Origin: Astropecten irregularis
Lineage: Eukaryota; Echinodermata; Asteroidea; Paxillosida; Astropectinidae
Length of the DNA stretch: 64,000 nt
Assembly (NCBI GenBank): GCA_963971285.1
Contig: OZ020248.1
Location: 5,208,001 to 5,272,000 of the forward strand
Direction: 5' to 3'
The notes under the pieces were generated by a model that saw nothing but the letters and a program-made list of their open reading frames with translations, was not told where the DNA came from and did not search any database. This document shows positions 36,296 through 46,610 of this stretch, in pieces (positions within the stretch are counted from its first letter, which is position 1; each line of letters opens with the position of its first letter). Made by a program: the position numbers and the translations under genes.

Positions 36296-36616
36296 TTGCT
36301 GCCCAAATTGTTGACATTTCCTGGTGAAGATGCACATTATTGATAATAATAAAGAAAAACAGATTACAAGGGTCTCCCGATGATAACGAATTCTTGATAT
36401 GACAGTTAACGTTTGAACGGTCGTTTTAAGGACGCTTTTAAAACCGTGTGTTCATTGAGCGCATAATCTGGTGCCTTGCGGAGACCGAACACAACAGGTT
36501 GAATATGTCAACATAGGGAAATTCTAAAAGTAGGTCTCCACAAGGTTTTCACGAAACAGATATTTGAAATTAGCTCAAAAAGAAGGAATTTCCAAGCTAT
36601 ACTTATTCTATTATAA

Positions 36617-36995
36617 GGCCATAAAAAAAATTGTTGTATTGGCGTAACCCGCCCGACCCAAAAATATGCCCCGACCGTAAACATTTTAAACCAAAAAAAA
36701 AATAAAATAAAAAATAAACAAATAAAAATCGGGAAAATTTAAAAAAAAAATCAAAAAAAAATCGCAAATTTGTATGCAGATTAAAAAGCTTAAAAGGAGC
36801 AAAAGATGGAAACCAGACTGGTTAAAGTTGTTATGTCATTTCTTGTCTTTATTTGACACGTCAAATACTGTGATATACAGGGGGAAAAGCATTTAATACC
36901 CCAGGAAAAATTAAATTAAAAAAATAATAAAATCCGCCCGCCCTACCCTATTTTCCAAACCTCCGTTACGCCAATACAACAATTTTTTTATGGCC
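36617..36995. mobile_element. Harbinger-like MITE with TAA target duplication
   Basis: Inverted repeats of about 31 bp begin GGCCATAAAAAAA and end TTTTTTTATGGCC, with TGTTGTATTGGCGTAAC continuing the arm. TAA flanks both sides (36614-36616 and 36996-36998). A 3-bp TWA-type duplication with GG-starting ends fits PIF/Harbinger; no transposase is present. Confidence 0.75.
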
Positions 36996-37102
36996 TAAGG
37001 AGCGTCCGCTAGTTTTTTTTCAACCCAGGAAAGTGATTATGGTTCAAATGGGATCGATTTCAATACTGCTCTTCGGAGAGTGTTCATTTCGTTCATGAGA
37101 AC

Positions 37103-37352
37103 AAATCCATTACCCTTTATGAAACCACGTCTTGGGCTTGGGCTTGGGCTTAGGCTCCGTCATATAAAAGCTGACAAACAGGTTGTTGATTTTCCCTGAG
37201 GTTGAAGTTCCGTTTTCTTGTTCGAAACAGAGTATGTGCTTCGAAACCGGACCCCGAACCTCTATTTTGATACCTGTCGACACTTTAAAATGGATGTAAG
37301 AAATGGAGCCAAAGCCGGAGCCTGAGCCTAAGCCGAAGTTTCGTAAAGGCCC
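37103..37352. repeat. GAGCCT-family foldback
   Basis: The arms GGGCTTGGGCTTGGGCTTAG and GCCGGAGCCTGAGCCTAAGC lie about 170 bp apart, and the element closes with TTTCGTAAAGGCCC. Confidence 0.6.
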
Positions 37353-37451
37353 TATGTCTCCACAAGGATACAAATTATGGTATGTTTGTATGAACTTGAA
37401 ATCAAGTCGGTAAATGAGCAGTTTTATTCGCGCCATTCGCGCCCTGTCGAG

Positions 37452-37663
37452 CAGTGGCGTCACCAGACTTTTGAGTCTGGGGGGGCACAAGGGGGGCACT
37501 AGCAATTGTTGGGGGGGCACTACAATAATATATATTATATTTTTTTTCACCAACCCAAATCTCAAATGGGGGGGGGGGGGGGGGGCACGCGGGGGGAGGG
37601 GGGGCACGAGGTTTTCCAGGGGGGGCACGTGCCCCCCCTGGCCCCCCCTTGGCGACGCCACTG
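37452..37663. mobile_element. hAT-like MITE with perfect 8-bp target duplication
   Basis: The element begins CAGTGGCGTCACC and ends GGCGACGCCACTG. It is flanked on both sides by CTGTCGAG (37444-37451 and 37664-37671), a perfect 8-bp target duplication. The interior is rich in G runs, including one of more than 15 bases. CAGTGGCG ends with 8-bp duplications are characteristic of hAT elements. Confidence 0.85.
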
Positions 37664-37908
37664 CTGTCGAGTCGTGCCACACGTTGCACCAGGAGTATAC
37701 AGTATTATGTTTGTACACATTCCAGTATGAGTGTAGGTGAACCGTGTGTGATGTCTGCGATTTCAACAGTCATGTTAAACCTGAAAGTGCAAGTTCAAAG
37801 TTGGGCCTAACAGGTGAACCGTATGAAATTAGCATAAAGGTACGCGCATTGAAAGCTTAACTGAAGAATAATTTTTTTATATGGGCTCGAAACTGAACAG
37901 AAAACAAA

Positions 37909-38090
37909 TATCCGGGGTCGTCAGGATAGATGTGGGCTGCGGTTCTAGTGCAGTGACGAGGACACAGAGGTCCCTATAGCACCAGTCGGTTATTCACTTC
38001 ACCACGATACTTCACCACCTAGTAAGCCAGCTTGCCTCGCATTCGTGTTGTCCATAGGCTCAAGACTCCAGGAGAAAAAGTGACTCAAGA
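37909..38090 (+). promoter_or_regulatory. EPDR D leader/proximal promoter
   Basis: Nearly identical to the leader of EPDR C, with one insertion repeating CTTCACCAC. It probably includes the 5' UTR. Confidence 0.5.
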
Positions 38091-40328
38091 ATGATGATGT
38101 TGTCCGGTCTCGTCCTGTGCGTGTTGGTGGTGGGGGCAGCGGCAATCACGCCGGTTGTACCGCCTAGCTTCGGTTACGGCAAGCCTGTCCCATCTGCAAA
38201 GAATCCTCAGCCGAAACCATGCTGCGCTCCTCGCGCTTTTACTTTCACCCAAAGTAAGTGTGAATCCGACGACTGACACCCTGGCCATTTACGAGACAGG
38301 ACTTGAAGCTAGGCTTAGGACTGATTTCGCTATAACTGTCATAATTATTTGAAACCCCAAAACGAAATGAACTTTGGCACTCTTTTTTTCATCCACATGT
38401 TTACTGAACAAAGGGATAGATTCATTCATTTCATTGCACATAATTCTTCCTGTTATTCTGTATTCATTTATTCCATCCAAATTTGAAATTTTATGGGAGT
38501 ATACAGCTTAAAAGGTATAATACACGATTGGTAAAGGTCACAGAACAGCACTCATACTATTTCTCTGATCAAACATGTACATGAAATAAACCTGTGAAAA
38601 TTTGAGCTCAATCGTACATCCGAGTCACGAGAAAATAGCGATAACGCGACTAAATTTTCTCATAAAACATTAAGAATGGTTTTGATCTTACCCCGAGATC
38701 AAAACTGTTTTCCGTCTTTGTTTTGCGTATTTCTGGATAAGTAAACAATTTCATACGGAAGTATTTTAACAGTATGTTTCTACCTGTACCATCTTCGTAC
38801 CCTTAAAGTTATACATAAATATGTGAGCATTTCTGTTTGGGTATGTTACAAATCCTGCACTGTACCTTTAAACCAGACGTTTTGTATCGTCACTGTTTGG
38901 ATTATAAGGAAACAAAATATCGGTTGAATCAGTTATGTTTAAAGGTAGTATCATACTTTGGTAAGAAACCAAAATAGAAATGTTCACAGATTTACGTATA
39001 ACTTTCCGTATGAGGATGGTGGTGGTGCGGAAACATACCGTTCAAATGTGTCCGCCTGAAATGGTGTATTTATCCAGAAATTAGTAAAACAACGACCGAA
39101 AATCTTTTTGATCAAAAATAAAAGAGAAAAGACTTAAGCAATACTCTGGCCGTTTCTCACTGTTTTCTCAAAAAGTGGGCACCGTATTGGGCTGAAATGT
39201 TCACAGATGACTGTTACTGTATCTGTCTTGATATTTATGCCCATGAATCTGTATTTCTTTGATAAAAACCAATGTATGACTACCTTTAAAATGGAAGCCA
39301 TTTTGTATTATGTCTTTCCCGTTCAGCTAGTACCAAGTCAGGGATAGATGAACAAGGCGATCTGTACGTGGAGACAATCCATGCTGAGGGCGCGTATAGT
39401 GCTATAGATGAACGTACATCTATCAAACACTTCAAGGATTTCCACAACAAGACTCAGGAACATTACAGACTCATTCATGATTATAAAAAGGTGTGTGTAA
39501 TAATCAACTCTCTCATTATCAGCTACCAATCACAAGAGGAAATTTTTCTTTAGAAGTTTTGTTATTTGTTACCAATAGATCATGATCAAGCACATAGAAT
39601 ATTCTCTTATTTATGTTGGGGCATGGATTTAATGTCTGTACATTGTTTGGATAAAAATTGCTGGTTTGTTTCAGATCTGTTGTATTGTAGAATTTGCTTG
39701 GAATGTCGTTCTGTTGTTGTTGTTTTGTTGTTGTTGCTGTTGCTTCTGTGGATGTTGTTGCTGCTCCTGCTGTTGTCACTGTTGCTGCTGCTGTTGTTAT
39801 TTCTGCTGCTGTTACTGCTTCTGTTGCTATTGCTGCTGTTGCTGTTGTTATTGTTGCTCCCAAACCTGTCAATGCTGTTAATGCTGTTGCTGCCACTGTT
39901 GCTGCTGCTGTTGTTGCGGCCACTGTTGCTGCTATTGCTGCTGATGTTGTTGCTTCTGCTGTTGTTGGTGTCACTGCTATTGGTGATCCCGCTGTTGCTG
40001 CTGCTGTTGTTATCCTACCAGTGCTGCTGCTGTTGATACTGTTCGTGCATTGCTGCTGCTGCTGTGGTTGCTGTGGTTGTTGTTGTTGTTGTTGTTGTTG
40101 TTGTTGGTACTACTGCTGCTGCTGCTGTTGCTGTTAGTGTCGCTGCTATTGCTGCTGCTGCTGTGGTTGCTGCTGTTGTTATTGCTGTTGCTTCTACTGC
40201 TGCTGCTGCTGCTGCTAATTTTGCTGTTAGTGTCGCTGCTATTGCTGCTGCTGCTGTTCTTGTTGCTGCTTAAGCTGCTGCTGCTATTGATATTGATGCT
40301 CCTGCTGAGGTTGATGCTACTAGGCCTA

Positions 40329-40360
<32 letters not shown>

Positions 40361-43300
40361 TCTGTTGTTTTTTTAGAGCTGCTATTGCTGCTGCTGTTCT
40401 TGTTGCTACTACCGCTGGACCTGTTTCTGCTCGTGCTGTTTTAACCGTTGCTGCTGCTGTTGTTGCATGAGTGAAGTCATTGTTTACCCTTTTTGGTTTG
40501 TTATGTGCGCAACTCGTGCTGCTCGTCTACGGCATTGTCTTTTTATACCGGTCAGTTTAAATTAAAATGAATACAAGTAATAAACTGCTGCAAACTGCTC
40601 ATCGGCCAAAATAATGACCTGAAATTTATAAAATGTTTAGAGTAAGGATCAGGGCCTGACCAAGATACTGCTAAGATCAAAAACATCGGCTGCAGCCGAT
40701 TTCACGAAACATTGCGTAACTTGCGCCACGTACAAATGTTGCGTAAGTTACGCCACAAAATGTTGCGTACGCAACATTTGGAGTTTCGTGAAATCGGCTG
40801 CTGCAGCCGAATTCACGAAACATTGCGTAACTTGCGCCACGTACAAATGTTGCGTAAGTTACGCCACAAAATGTTGCGTACGCAACATTTGGAGTTTCGT
40901 GAAATCGGCTGCAGGCCCTCTTGGCGCCGCATTTTAAATTATAATGGGACTGAGTGTATATGCCGTGGATTTCCATTGTTTTATTGCATAATTATGGTGA
41001 TTTTAAAAATTATATTTGCAATTATTTAGTGACGAAACCTGACGAAAATGCTTTTCATATTTTCCGTCTTTGGTCACAGCATGTCACTTATTTCATCTTT
41101 AAATCCGGAGAGACTGAATCCTGCTTCCCTGGAAAACTGCGTGGGAGGTTCACTCCGGAATGCGTACCGGGTGAGTTGGAGAAAATAGTAGCCCGCTTTT
41201 AACGGCAGACGAGCGGCACGACTTCAAACGTCGATTTTTTGCCGTGTCTAATTCAATTGAAACGTCCCAAAATCGGAGTTCCACACCCTACCATTTGAAA
41301 AGAGAGAGCACCGCCTTCTCGCAGAAGAATATAATGCAATATAATTAGTCTCTCTTGGTCCGCCATGGTGAATTTGCATTAAGGTTTACAGAAAACCGGC
41401 GTTTGAAACAACTGCCGACCTTCTGCAGCGTTGATGTTGATTGCAATGTATTGCATTAGACACGGCAGAAGGTCGACGTTTGAAGCGGGCCTTACTGCTG
41501 AATGACACAGCAAGTTCGACCGCAGGTCTTGCATTGCATACGTTTTGTTTTGAGTTAGCTTTATAAATTGTCAATCGTCTATACAACGTCTTACCACTAC
41601 AGCTTTTAGGAGATACTGTATACTAGGTTACATTCTTGTTTAATAAAGATTTTAGCATTAATGTCAAAATCGTGAACGGAGGGGAACTGTTTAGGCACGG
41701 GCGTTACATTAATAAATCTGGACTTGCAGTTCCATCGCGCTTGTATGGACTGAGGCCACCTCACCTGGGGCCAATTTCATAAAACTGTTAAACACAAAAA
41801 TGTGCTAAGCATGACATTTCTCTCTTAATAAAGACAGGGTTAACTACCAAATTTCTACGTGTTGTGTATCACTTGTGATTGTTCTTTGGCTGTTGTTCGC
41901 TGACCATGAATATCAAATGGAATTTTTAATGGTGGTTTGTTTTATTGGGCAAGACATTTTTGTGCTAAGCAAATTTTTGTGCTTAACAGTTTTATGAAAT
42001 TGGCCCCTGGCTGTACCGGCGGCCATCTTACTGCACAGGACAGATGTATATAGGGCCTATAGTAGGCTACCTTTGTATAAATATTCAGCCCTCCAAGATG
42101 GCTACCTTTTGAAGTGTCGGCCAATGACTTATGTGGGCAGATGATATGGAGGACTGCGAGCACGCGGTCCGTGAATATAGGGCCCAAGTACCTATGTGCA
42201 CTTATGGAGGAAGGAATAGATGGTGCACTATAATTATACTATAGGCCTACTGACATTTGACGGTTATGAGCATACTCCGACCCGAACCTCATATAGAGCG
42301 TATAGATCAATATTATGCTTATAATAATGAGAACCAAGTATTGACTCACCAGTTACATCAAAGAGCAAGGACCACTAGCTCTATCACCGTAATAACCCAC
42401 CTAACATAGGTGTATTTTCACTCGTATATCATTCAGATGATGCTACTTATGTTGGCGATGCAACCCTTGGTGATCACGACCTCCTTCTAAATAGCTGGTA
42501 CTTTGCCGAAGGGAACCGACACGTAATACAGACTGTTCAGCAAGAAGAATGTGTACCAGTGTCGCTATTCTTCCGTGATTTCCATGAAAGTGGTGAGCAT
42601 CTATAACGCGGATGTTATTTACTAATTAGACCAAGGTTAATTCCTTGCGAATAATGTTACTCTTATATCATTTATTTACTAAGCAAGATGTCGTATTCAG
42701 CCTCTTTTGACTTTTCAAAGACATGTGCTTTTCACGTCTGTCAGTAAAGCAACTAACTGATAACTCTTCGGTAGTTTTTCTCTGAAATTGGGGAATACTT
42801 GCCCGATGTTTGTTTCAAACGTACGGGGAAGGGTATGCGGTATACGCCCTGCATTGAGGAGCTATCTCGTAGAACATTGCAGAAGAAGAAGTACAGTTTC
42901 TTGTGCTTGTCCAACCGTGACATTGCCCTATAGCTATGCCTAAAATGCCCTCCGGTGTTATACACTAAAGTAGTATTGCATCATGTACAAGTATTTCTTA
43001 TTCCAACTTGATTTCAATTTCATTTTGATATTCATTTTTAGGTGAGGAGAAGAGCGTGAAAAGTGTGTCACTGTATGATTTCAACCTCGGCATCTGTGAC
43101 CCTGATGAATATTTCAAGCCTCCAAAAATCTGTGACAAGGTAAGTCATTCATTTTTACTGGCTTAAAGGTAGTATCTTACTTTGGTTTGTATCAAAGAAA
43201 TACAGATTCGTGGGAAAAAATATCAAGACAGATACAATAACAGTCATCTGTGAAAATGTCAGTCCCATGCGGTGTCCACTTTTTGAGAAAACAGTGAAAA

Positions 43301-43694
43301 ACGACCACAGTACTTCTTAATTCTTTTCTCTTTTATTTTTGATCTTTTAAAAGATCACTGAAAAGATTCTTGGTCGTTGTTTTACTATTTTTTGGATAAA
43401 TACACCATTTCAAGCGGAACAATTTTAACGGTATACGTTTCTACCACCACCATCTTCATACCCTGTAAGTTATACGTAAATCTGTGAACACTGTTTTGGT
43501 GTATTAGCAAAGTATGATACTACCTTTAAATGTTGTCATATAACACTCAGTGTACTGTGCTGCTGTGGAACTATGAAGGTAGGTCTAAGATGTTCATGTT
43601 GTTCCATTGTGTGTTCATATTTCAGGATCGTGCTCTGTCTGAGCCAACCGTTGAGATGTTGAAGATGGCCAAAAGAAAGGGACTTTTCTATTAG
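38091..43694 (+). CDS. Ependymin-related secreted protein (EPDR gene D)
   Basis: Coding exons: 38091-38253, 39327-39490, 41080-41170, 42437-42592, 43042-43139 and 43626-43694, all GT-AG with phases 1, 0, 1, 1, 0. The product is 246 residues. Exon 1 differs from EPDR C at five residues and has the same signal peptide and Cys-Cys pair (44-45). Exon 4 is three codons shorter than in C and ends HESG rather than NPETG, so this is the least conserved segment. Exon 5 keeps DFNLGICDPDEYFKPPKIC, and exon 6 differs from C at one residue. All family cysteines are intact and no frame is broken, so both duplicates look functional. Predicted secreted, with one NKT sequon. Intron 5 has a MITE absent from C. 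Confidence 0.93.
38508..38871 (+). mobile_element. TTAA-flanked MITE, second end type, EPDR D intron 1
   Basis: TTAA borders; left end AAGGTATAATACACGATTGG, right end TGTACCT. The right half matches the main TTAA-MITE; the left half contains GGTAAAGGTCACAGAACAGC. A shorter copy is at 22689-22956. Confidence 0.7.
38939..39289 (-). mobile_element. TTAA-MITE copy, EPDR D intron 1
   Basis: Reverse copy with TTAA at 38939-38942 and 39286-39289, about 40 bp before exon 2. Confidence 0.8.
39710..40465. repeat. TGC/TGT trinucleotide repeat tract, EPDR D intron 2
   Basis: About 750 bp of imperfect GCTGTTGCTGCT repeats, longer than the equivalent in EPDR C. Long Leu, Ala or Cys frames across it are repeat artefacts. 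Confidence 0.85.
40570..40675. repeat. GATCC foldback family copy, EPDR D intron 2
   Basis: Contains AATAAACTGCTGCAAACTGC and GACCTGAAATTTATAAAATG; one arm only. Confidence 0.55.
40690..40914. repeat. Tandem dimer of a 111-bp foldback, EPDR D intron 2
   Basis: Two almost identical monomers begin at 40690 and 40801. Each starts CTGCAGCCGATTTCACGAAA (second copy with one change), ends TTTCGTGAAATCGGCTGC and contains repeated GTTGCGTA motifs. It lies about 165 bp before exon 3. Confidence 0.8.
41767..42007 (+). mobile_element. GGGGCC-foldback MITE, EPDR D intron 3
   Basis: A complete copy. The same intron of EPDR C at about 30685 is an empty site: GAGGCCACCTGGCTG there, against GAGGCCACCTCACCT and TGGCTG flanking the insertion here. 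Confidence 0.8.
42593..43041. other. EPDR D intron 4, no feature recognised
   Basis: Unique-looking intron sequence; the MITE and SINE pair present in EPDR C intron 4 are absent. Confidence 0.4.
43163..43529 (+). mobile_element. TTAA-MITE in EPDR D intron 5 with paralogous empty site
   Basis: The element is 43167-43525 with TTAA at 43163-43166 and 43526-43529. EPDR C intron 5 reads CTGGCTTAAATGTTGTCATA with a single TTAA at 33136-33139, exactly the sequence expected before insertion. This fixes the element borders and the TTAA target duplication. Confidence 0.92.
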
Positions 43695-44165
43695 GCTCAT
43701 CCTGTTCCTCACGTACCCGGTTATCTCGAAGCTGACTATAACAGACACCGCCTCAGCTTTTGTTTCGTTTGATTTCTATACATGTATTTTGTTCGACCAT
43801 TTTGGATCGAGCAGTAAGGCATTAGGCCATATATTATAGCTTGGTGTTTAATGATTGTTATCTCAAAGTCAAAGGCAATTGTTTTAAGTCGACAATTTCA
43901 CCTGTCCATTCACAATGAGCAGAATCGGTCGACACTTTCCAGATTGGTTCGACACAGTCCGTCTGTTCGCTCGTATTGAAATGGAAAGTCCAAAATCATT
44001 CTGATGTTAAATCAACATCAACGAAAAAATTTAACCGAATCACCTCCACCATTTCAAGGTATAGGGTAGGCCCAGATATCATAAATTAAAGATAGCAATC
44101 TCATTTTGTATGTTTATGATTTTGTTTTCACCAAAAGACTAAAAGGATTAGATAAAATGACATAA

Positions 44166-44497
44166 TTAAAGGTAAAGAGGCCAAAACAGAAATGTTCACA
44201 GAATGATTTACGTGTAACTTTCAGGGTATGAAGATGGTGCTGGTAAAAACCTACTGTTAAAATTTTTCCGCATGAAATGGTGTATTTATCCAGAAATTAG
44301 TAAAATAACGACCGAAAATCGTTTTGATCTTTTAAAAGAGAAAATACTTCAGAAATACTGTGACCGTTTTTCACGATTTCTCAAAATGTGGGCATCGTAT
44401 GGGACTGAATTTTTTTTTTTACAGACGGCTGTCTTGATATTTTTGCCTATGAATCTGTACTTCTTTGACAAAAACTAAAGTATGATATTACCTTTAA
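44166..44497 (-). mobile_element. TTAA-MITE copy downstream of EPDR D
   Basis: Reverse copy with TTAA borders; the left terminal repeat is shortened to AGGTAAAGAGGCC. Confidence 0.75.
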
Positions 44498-44674
44498 GGG
44501 AACATCAGAAAAGCATAAGAATGCAGTGTGGAACAATTTTTCTGGGTTGGATTTGACGAACTTGATTATTAAAAACAAAGGAATTGTTTTCAATATCCCC
44601 TTTAGATAATTCTATAAGTGAAGTTCACCAACTGTAAAGCTGTATTTGATTTTGCGTTAGTAGGTTGATAATAC

Positions 44675-44890
44675 ATGTAGATATATTAAGTTTTTAAGAT
44701 TAACTCTTTTTTTCTATACTTTCATGAAATAAAAACAAGAGAAATTGACTGAATCTTAAGTCATTGAAACGTGAACAAAGAAAATTGACTGGAGAGGGAT
44801 TTGAACCGGTATACCGTACAGGTACGGTATTCAGAAGGTCGCTGGTTCGAATCCCGCTCCAGTAACGTTTTCTTTGTCCACCTTTCTACA
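44675..44890. repeat. Inverted pair of tRNA-SINE tails downstream of EPDR D
   Basis: Same composite as at 32735-32945, with a deletion in the left arm (the GCGACCTTCT part is missing). The TACCGTACAGGTACGGTA centre is intact. Confidence 0.7.
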
Positions 44891-45130
44891 CTTTCATTTG
44901 TTTAGTGGGTCTATTAGAATAAAAAGAGCAAACTTCAAATGAAATTAATGTCTCTTAAATGACTAATTTGTTAAGTTGTCATTATTTTACGAATAGTATA
45001 GAAAGTGTTATTGTATAGTTAACATCTTATCAAATTTCTGAAGAAAATCATCACCAATGTGAAAAGCCTGGTATACAAAGATTAATTTTTATTCATAATT
45101 GACATTTTATTGCCGTTGGATGAGATAGAA

Positions 45131-45554
45131 ATAGAAATAGTTATAAGTATCTCGGTCATTTTCGGCAAATGGGCGGGCAATTAAAACGCTGAGTCATTCC
45201 ATTTCGCGTGAAACTGCAAGGCACCTGGAAATAGTCATTCGATTTCACTTCATATGCAAGCAAATGTAAACAAACGTCAGGCGAATAAAAAGAATCGCCT
45301 TTCAATTTAAAATACCATTTGAACAACATTCAAACTCGCAACGGCTTTTGGCAGCGATTTTGCATGGCTAAACTGAACGAATGTTGAATTGAATTGAATT
45401 GAATGCAATGCTATATAAATACGAATGCATACATCAAAGTGAAAGTCGAGTGACGGTTTCAACCTAGGAGGCAAAATCACGGTCATCACGAATGCGTGAA
45501 AATGAAATTGGCCACTCATTTGCCGAAAATGACCGGGAAAACCTGTAATACACT
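45131..45554. other. EPDR D-E convergent intergenic stretch
   Basis: No gene recognised. The segments TCGGTCATTTTCGGCAAATG near 45154 and CATTTGCCGAAAATGACCG near 45520 form a foldback about 390 bp across. Confidence 0.5.
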
Positions 45555-45905
45555 TCATTTTTTATTTATCTATCTATTTATTTATTTATTTCTAATATTT
45601 ATCCAGGGTAACACATTCACACAAAGGTGGTATTATGATAGGGCCCTGACTTACACTAATACAAATCACTAATACAATCAAACGATGAAAAACATGTATA
45701 CGAAATAAAAAGATACAGTCACTCAAAAGCAGGATAAAAAGAAGCAAACTGTCTCCCAAATGCAGCACATAAAAGTAATTACAAAATTAAAAATTAAAAT
45801 TAAATCATGATTCTTTTGACCATGCAGAATTCTCCTTGTAACTTGTTTAATTCCCTCCAAACCTTATATCTCCTTGTGGAAACTTTAGTTAGTTTCTACA
45901 GGGAT
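45555..45905 (-). repeat. Probable LINE 3' end
   Basis: On the minus strand the sequence ends CCTGGATAAATATTAGAAAT followed by AAAT repeats, a 3' end often seen in CR1/L2-like elements. No coding motif remains. Confidence 0.4.
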
Positions 45906-45911
45906 ATGGCT

Positions 45912-46274
45912 TTAAAGGTAGTATCATACTTTGGTAAGAAACCAAAACAGAAATGTTAGCAGATTTATGTATAACTAACAGTTTATGAAGATGGTGGTGG
46001 TAGAAACATACCGTTAATTTCTTCCGCCTGAAATGGTGCATGTATTTATCCAGAAATGAGTAAAACAAAGACCGAAAATCTTTTTGATCTTTTAAAAGAT
46101 CACAAATAAAAGAGAAAAGTCTTAAGAAATACTGTGGCTGTTTTCACTGTTTTCTCAAAAAGTGGGCAACGTATTGGACTGACATTTTAACATAATGACT
46201 GTTACTGTATCTTCCTTGATATTTTTGCAGATGAATCTGTATTTCTTTAATAAACAGTATGATACTACTTTTAA
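45912..46274 (-). mobile_element. TTAA-MITE copy
   Basis: Reverse copy with TTAA at 45912-45915 and 46271-46274. Confidence 0.8.
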
Positions 46275-46438
46275 GGAAAAGGATAAGTTATTTGAAGTCA
46301 GTTAAAAGACTAACGCAAGGCTATTGGTTTCACGATATAATGTACACTGCCACCATGATATGAATATAGGAAGTTTGACTTAATATAATATAATAAGGTT
46401 TGACACTATTACAAGGCCAGTTTCACTAAACACTGAAA

Positions 46439-46444
46439 TTTATT
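46439..46444 (-). terminator. Candidate polyadenylation signal for EPDR E
   Basis: AATAAA on the minus strand, about 170 bp after the EPDR E stop codon. Confidence 0.35.
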
Positions 46445-46449
46445 GATCT

Positions 46450-46580
46450 TAAAACTGCTGCAAACTGCTTCTGCTTAGAGGCAGGCGGGCTTGTTGTTTT
46501 GATCCTAGCAGGATCTTTCTCTTTCTCTTTACCCTTTGAGAAAATATCGTGTTAGGATCGAAACGTCAGGCCCCCTAAGT
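46450..46580. repeat. GATCCTAGCAGGATC foldback downstream of EPDR E
   Basis: Contains TTTTGATCCTAGCAGGATCT and the inverse GTTAGGATCGAAACGTCAGG; it lies just past the stop codon and may be in the 3' UTR. Confidence 0.6.
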
Positions 46581-46610
46581 CTAAATGAGCATGATAAAAC
46601 CTTCGTATAG

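Noticed and set aside
37110..37766. Minus-strand open frame of 218 codons with Pro runs
   Set aside because: It is made of a GAGCCT element and the C-run strand of the hAT-like MITE.
39566..40376. Long poly-Leu, poly-Ala and poly-Cys open frames
   Set aside because: They are translations of the TGC/TGT repeat in an EPDR D intron; the same holds at 29749-30479 in EPDR C.
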